Shown here piece after piece: positions 5,198-7,524 of a stretch of DNA of 7,524 bases. Each line of letters opens with the position of its first letter. Position 1 is the stretch's first letter. The stretch is taken from contig JAHWJJ010000218.1 in the NCBI GenBank assembly GCA_019348475.1, positions 1-7,524 of the forward strand, written 5' to 3'. The stretch comes from Gemmatimonadota bacterium (lineage in GTDB: Bacteria > Gemmatimonadota > Gemmatimonadetes > Longimicrobiales > Longimicrobiaceae). The notes beneath the pieces were generated by a model that made no database searches, was not told the DNA's origin, and saw nothing but the letters and a program-made list of their open reading frames with translations. The translations under genes were made by a program, and so were the position numbers.

Positions 5198-5464
5198 ATG
5201 GACGTACATCAGCCCTGGCAGCCGGGCGAGACGCCGGACGAGCAGGACGCGCGGCGGCAGGCGTACGAGCGGCTGTCGTCGTCGGCGCGGCGGGTGGGGC
5301 TTTCGCTGGAGCGCCTGAGCGACCTGCTGCGCCAGGTGGCCACCAACGAGGCCGAGACGCGCCGCTTTCTGGCGGACCAGGTGTACGGCGTGCCCGACGA
5401 GCTGCTGGACGACCTGCTGCGGGTTCGCATGGCGGACCAGGAGCGCGAAGAGGGGACGGAGTAG
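5198..5464 (+). CDS. Short acidic helical protein of unknown function
   Basis: An 88-residue protein with no recognised family. GGAAGG lies about ten bases before the ATG. It is rich in Arg, Glu, Asp and Leu. Residues 16-60 (ARRQAYERLSSSARRVGLSL onward) and 66-85 (VPDELLDDLLRVRMADQERE) should form two amphipathic helices, separated by a VYGVPDE turn. It has no Cys, no signal peptide and no membrane segment, so it is probably cytoplasmic, perhaps an oligomerising or partner-binding protein. It ends 90 bases before the DUF1003 gene on the same strand and could share its mRNA. Codon use fits its neighbours. Confidence 0.75.
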   Translation: MDVHQPWQPGETPDEQDARRQAYERLSSSARRVGLSLERLSDLLRQVATNEAETRRFLADQVYGVPDELLDDLLRVRMADQEREEGTE

Positions 5465-5554
5465 CGGCGCGCGCGCGACTGCCCGGCTGCGTCGTAAGCT
5501 GGTTTGCTTTTTGCCTTTACGCGGAGCAGCCACTCACCTGCTCCTGGGGAACGC

Positions 5555-6130
5555 ATGCCGGGCACGCCAGACCATCCGCACTCCACGGCGGCATCGCGCG
5601 CCCGCAGCGGACTGGCGCGCGTCGTGGACCGCAATGTCCGCGCGCTGCTGGCCCGCCGCGCCGGCGAAGAGCGCACCAAGCGCGGCTCCGACCGCATGGC
5701 GGACCGGGTGACGCGCTTTACCGGGAGCATGCGGTTCGTGTACATCCACCTGGTGCTGTTCGGCGGCTGGATCTTCATCAACCTGGGGATGGTTCCGGGC
5801 GTGCCGCGGTTCGATCCTTCGTTCGTCGTCCTGGCGATGGTGGCATCGGTGGAGGCGATCTTTCTCTCCACCTTCGTGCTCATCAGCCAGAACCGCATGG
5901 CCGAGCTGGCCGACAAGCGCGCCGACCTGGACCTGCAGATCAGCCTGCTCTCGGAGCATGAGATCTCGCGGATGCTGTCGCTGGTGCAGCAGGTGGCGGA
6001 GCGGCTGGGGATCGAAGAGGCGGGGGACCCCGAGCTGAGCGAGCTCGCCCGAGACGTGCACCCCGAGATGGTGCTGGACAATATCGAGGCCAACACCCGC
6101 GCCTTCCGGCGCTTCGGGGGCTCCGGGTAG
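5555..6130 (+). CDS. DUF1003 family membrane protein
   Basis: A 191-residue protein. The DUF1003 core runs from about residue 50 to 150: RVTRFTGSMRFVYIHLVLFG leads into the first membrane segment (about 61-79), then FDPSFVVLAMVASVEAIFLS forms the second (about 88-110) and ends at SQNRMAELADKRADLDLQIS, a charged coiled helix. The FDP...EAIFLS...SQNRMAE arrangement is characteristic of the family, whose function is unknown. The N-terminal 45 residues are basic and probably cytoplasmic; the tail (155-191) is acidic. The ATG at 5555 is chosen because GGGGA lies four bases upstream; a TTG at 5504 would add 17 residues with no support. The family is usually found as an inner-membrane protein. Confidence 0.9.
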   Translation: MPGTPDHPHSTAASRARSGLARVVDRNVRALLARRAGEERTKRGSDRMADRVTRFTGSMRFVYIHLVLFGGWIFINLGMVPGVPRFDPSFVVLAMVASVEAIFLSTFVLISQNRMAELADKRADLDLQISLLSEHEISRMLSLVQQVAERLGIEEAGDPELSELARDVHPEMVLDNIEANTRAFRRFGGSG

Positions 6131-6184
6131 GCACGCGCCGGGGCCGCGCATCGATAGTGCTCCTGCAACCGTACTGTACTTACT

Positions 6185-6382
6185 GTCATTCCGAAGGAGG
6201 CGCCGCGCGATCTCAGCCCGCTCGCAATCTGTGGCGCCGACTGAGGAATCTACTCGCACGTCCTCGTGGCGCGTCCACCACCACAGATCCCTGCGGGACG
6301 GTCGGTGGCTCGCCGGCGGCGTACGCGCGCTACCGAGGTAGAGGTGTGCGGCGGGCCCGGATCAACGCCGCGGCGGAATGAC
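6185..6382. repeat. Inverted-repeat-ended dispersed-type element (MITE-like)
   Basis: The 198-base segment is bounded by perfect 9-base inverted ends GTCATTCCG (6185-6193) and CGGAATGAC (6374-6382). An inner inverted pair ATCTGTGG (6227-6234) and CCACAGAT (6281-6288) is nested inside, together with GAGGAATCT (6243-6251). GTCATTCCG...GAGGAATCT sequences are known as dispersed palindromic repeats in many bacterial genomes. There is no coding capacity and no obvious target-site duplication. It occupies most of the 342-base gap between a plus-strand and a minus-strand gene end. Mobility is inferred from architecture only. Confidence 0.7.
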
Positions 6383-6404
6383 GATGGCAGGGGCCGGGGT
6401 GCGT

Positions 6405-6455
6405 AAAACGACGCGGAGGACACGAGGCAATCAGCCTGTGTGCGTCCTCCGCGTC
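6405..6455 (-). terminator. Intrinsic terminator of the PuuD-like gene
   Basis: On the minus strand, 12-base perfect arms (6444-6455 and 6410-6421, GACGCGGAGGAC and its complement), with further inner pairing AGGC/GCCT, are followed by G-TTTT (6409-6405). It starts 17 bases after the stop codon of the minus-strand gene. Stem, loop and T-run in the right order make this the most convincing intrinsic terminator in the window. Confidence 0.8.
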
Positions 6456-6472
6456 TCCGCGTCGAGGGTCGA

Positions 6473-7273
6473 TCAGCGGGCCGCCGCCTGGACGAGGCGC
6501 GGGACCTCGTGCGGCTCGCCGGCGCCGTCGGCGAACTGGCGGCACGCCTGGACGAACGCCCAGAACAGCCGCCGGTCGGGGTCGCGGTCGTCGCCGGCGG
6601 GGCCGTGCGCCTCGCCGCGCTCCGGGTGCCACTGCACGCCGTACATCCACGGGTGGTCTCGCCCCTCCACCCCCTCGACGATCCCGTCCTCCGCCCACGC
6701 CGTCGCCACCAGCGAGGGGGCCAGGTCGCGCACCGCCTGGTGGTGGAACGAGTTGATGAAGAGGGTGGTGGAGCCGAAGATCCGCTCCAGCCCGGACCCG
6801 GGCTCCACCCGCCCCGCGTGCCAGCGTTCGTTGACCGCGGCCTGCTGTTCGTGCAGCACGTCGCCGCCCAGCTGGCAGGGGATGTCCTGGTACAGCGTGC
6901 CTCCCAGCGCCACGTTCAGCAGCTGGATGCCGCGGCAGATCGCCATCACCGGCATCCCCCGGCGCACGGCCTCGTGCACCGCCGCGATCTCCATCTCGTC
7001 GCGTTCGGGGTTCACCTCTTCCACCTGCGGAAGCGCCGTCTCCCCGTAGCGCGCCGGGTCCACGTCCTCGCCCCCGGTGAGCAGCAGCCCGTGGCACACC
7101 CCCAGGATGCGGCGGATGGACGCTTCGCCCTGGGCGGGCGTCAGCAGCACCGCAGTGGCCCCGGGCGCCTCGACCGCGGTGACGTACGCCGCGTTCAGCT
7201 GCACCCGGGGCAGGTTGTGCCTGCCCCCTGGCCACATGGTGGTGGTGACGGCGATGAGCGGTCGGTAAGTCAT
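6473..7273 (-). CDS. Gamma-glutamyl-gamma-aminobutyrate hydrolase family protein (peptidase C26, class I amidotransferase fold)
   Basis: A 266-residue protein, normal length for the PuuD/C26 family, which cleaves gamma-glutamyl amide bonds, for example in putrescine breakdown. The N-terminus RPLIAVTTT is typical. Also visible: LLLTGGEDVDPARYGE (63-78), the nucleophile elbow MAICRGIQLLNVALGGTLYQD with C113, the FINSFHHQAV segment (172-181), and YGVQWHPE with H216 and E218, completing the Cys-His-Glu triad. All catalytic residues are present, so it should be active; the true substrate (gamma-Glu-GABA or another gamma-glutamyl compound) cannot be told. No putrescine-pathway partner such as PuuA or PuuC lies in view, so the symbol puuD is not assigned. 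There is no Shine-Dalgarno sequence at the ATG; family alignment of the first residues fixes the start. It is transcribed alone, with a terminator after it. Confidence 0.9.
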   Translation of the reverse strand: MTYRPLIAVTTTMWPGGRHNLPRVQLNAAYVTAVEAPGATAVLLTPAQGEASIRRILGVCHGLLLTGGEDVDPARYGETALPQVEEVNPERDEMEIAAVHEAVRRGMPVMAICRGIQLLNVALGGTLYQDIPCQLGGDVLHEQQAAVNERWHAGRVEPGSGLERIFGSTTLFINSFHHQAVRDLAPSLVATAWAEDGIVEGVEGRDHPWMYGVQWHPERGEAHGPAGDDRDPDRRLFWAFVQACRQFADGAGEPHEVPRLVQAAAR

Positions 7274-7317
7274 GGCGCGGCGCGGGGTTGGTGGATGTTC
7301 ACGCTGCCGCGCGCGTC

Positions 7318-7333
7318 CGCAGGTTAGGTGCCA
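7318..7333 (-). promoter_or_regulatory. Weak sigma-54-like motif upstream of the PuuD-like gene
   Basis: On the minus strand TGGCACC (7333-7327), then TAAC, then CTGCG, keeps GG-N10-GC spacing and matches 6/7 and 3/5 of the -24 and -12 boxes. The start site would be near 7308, about 35 bases before the ATG. The match is imperfect and may be chance. Confidence 0.25.
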
Positions 7334-7341
7334 GGGAGAAG

Positions 7342-7371
7342 AGTGCGAAAGTGCGAAAGTGCGAAAGTGCG
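7342..7371. repeat. Second octamer array (AGTGCGAA)n
   Basis: Three full copies and a six-base partial copy of AGTGCGAA, the same unit and orientation as at 1-54. It changes at 7372 into TGAGTG, the related octamer variant, which then pairs with the inverted array to its right. Confidence 0.95.
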
Positions 7372-7424
7372 TGAGTGGGGAACCAACGACTCACGCACTC
7401 ACGCACTCACGCACTCACGCACTC
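7366..7424 (-). repeat. Inverted octamer array (ACTCACGC)n forming a hairpin
   Basis: ACTCACGC is repeated four and a half times at 7389-7424; its complement is the GTGCGTGA variant of the neighbouring octamer. AGTGCGTGAGT (7366-7376) pairs perfectly with ACTCACGCACT (7389-7399, or with later copies in other registers) around a 12-base spacer. It begins two bases after the stop codon of the GGDEF gene on the minus strand and may act as its transcript-end hairpin. No T-tract follows. Confidence 0.85.
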
Positions 7425-7425
7425 C

Positions 7426-7524
7426 CTACGCCACCGCCGCCGCCGTTGTAATGCACGTGCGGTTGCGGCCCTGCTGCTTGGCCTGGTACAGCGCCGTGTC
7501 CGCCAGCGAGATCAGCTCCTCGGC
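7426..7524 (-). CDS. GGDEF-domain protein (diguanylate cyclase), C-terminal end only
   Basis: The last 32 codons of a minus-strand gene that continues beyond the right edge. They read LADTALYQAKQQGRNR and then a short tail TCITTAAAVA. ADxALYxAKxxGRNR is the conserved C-terminal signature of GGDEF domains, which make cyclic di-GMP from GTP. The catalytic GGDEF loop, inhibitory site and any sensor domain are outside the window, so activity and input cannot be judged. The TAG stop (7426-7428) is two bases from the inverted octamer array. Confidence 0.88.
   Translation of the reverse strand, partial: AEELISLADTALYQAKQQGRNRTCITTAAAVA

Noticed and set aside
4741..5961. Plus-strand open frame of 406 codons
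   Set aside because: It overlaps three better-supported genes in another frame and has no ribosome site; only a short internal stretch looked protein-like and is reported separately.
7342..7424. CRISPR-like array
   Set aside because: Units are eight bases long and directly adjacent with no unique spacers, so this is a simple tandem repeat.

Overview
The window is about 70% G+C by eye, with strong G/C preference at third codon positions. It reads as a chromosomal piece from a high-GC, Gram-negative-type bacterium. A lipoprotein with a lipobox, Sec signal peptides, a YkuD L,D-transpeptidase and a GGDEF protein, together with short octamer repeats of the GTGCGAAA / GTGCGTGA kind between genes, suggest Gemmatimonadota (Longimicrobium-like). 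That placement is inference, not proof. No phage, plasmid, transposase, CRISPR array, tRNA or rRNA is visible.

Left part (1-1710): a GTGCGAAA-type tandem repeat, a minus-strand ArsR-family metalloregulator with a promoter that implies a leaderless mRNA, a divergent secreted L,D-transpeptidase, and a small conserved-type gene that has lost about 40 bases and is now frameshifted. Two strong G+C-rich hairpins follow.

Middle (1710-4300): a minus-strand lipoprotein with a PsbP-like N-terminal half and a degenerate M23/LytM-like C-terminal half, a 530-base gene-free stretch, a three-helix membrane protein, a shared bidirectional hairpin, and a minus-strand 70-residue secreted peptide. The six cysteines of the peptide match the CxxxC...CxC framework of CS-alpha-beta defensins. 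This is the most unusual element here.

Right part (4300-7524): three plus-strand genes of unknown function (a DUF3085-like protein, a short acidic helical protein and a DUF1003 membrane protein), a 198-base inverted-repeat-ended dispersed-type element, a minus-strand class I amidotransferase-like gamma-glutamyl hydrolase (PuuD/peptidase C26 family) with a good intrinsic terminator, a second copy of the GTGCGAAA array facing an inverted GTGCGTGA array, and the 3' end of a GGDEF protein.

The genes do not form one pathway. Most are single transcription units separated by hairpins or repeats. Envelope-directed products (transpeptidase, lipoprotein, small membrane proteins, secreted peptide) are over-represented.
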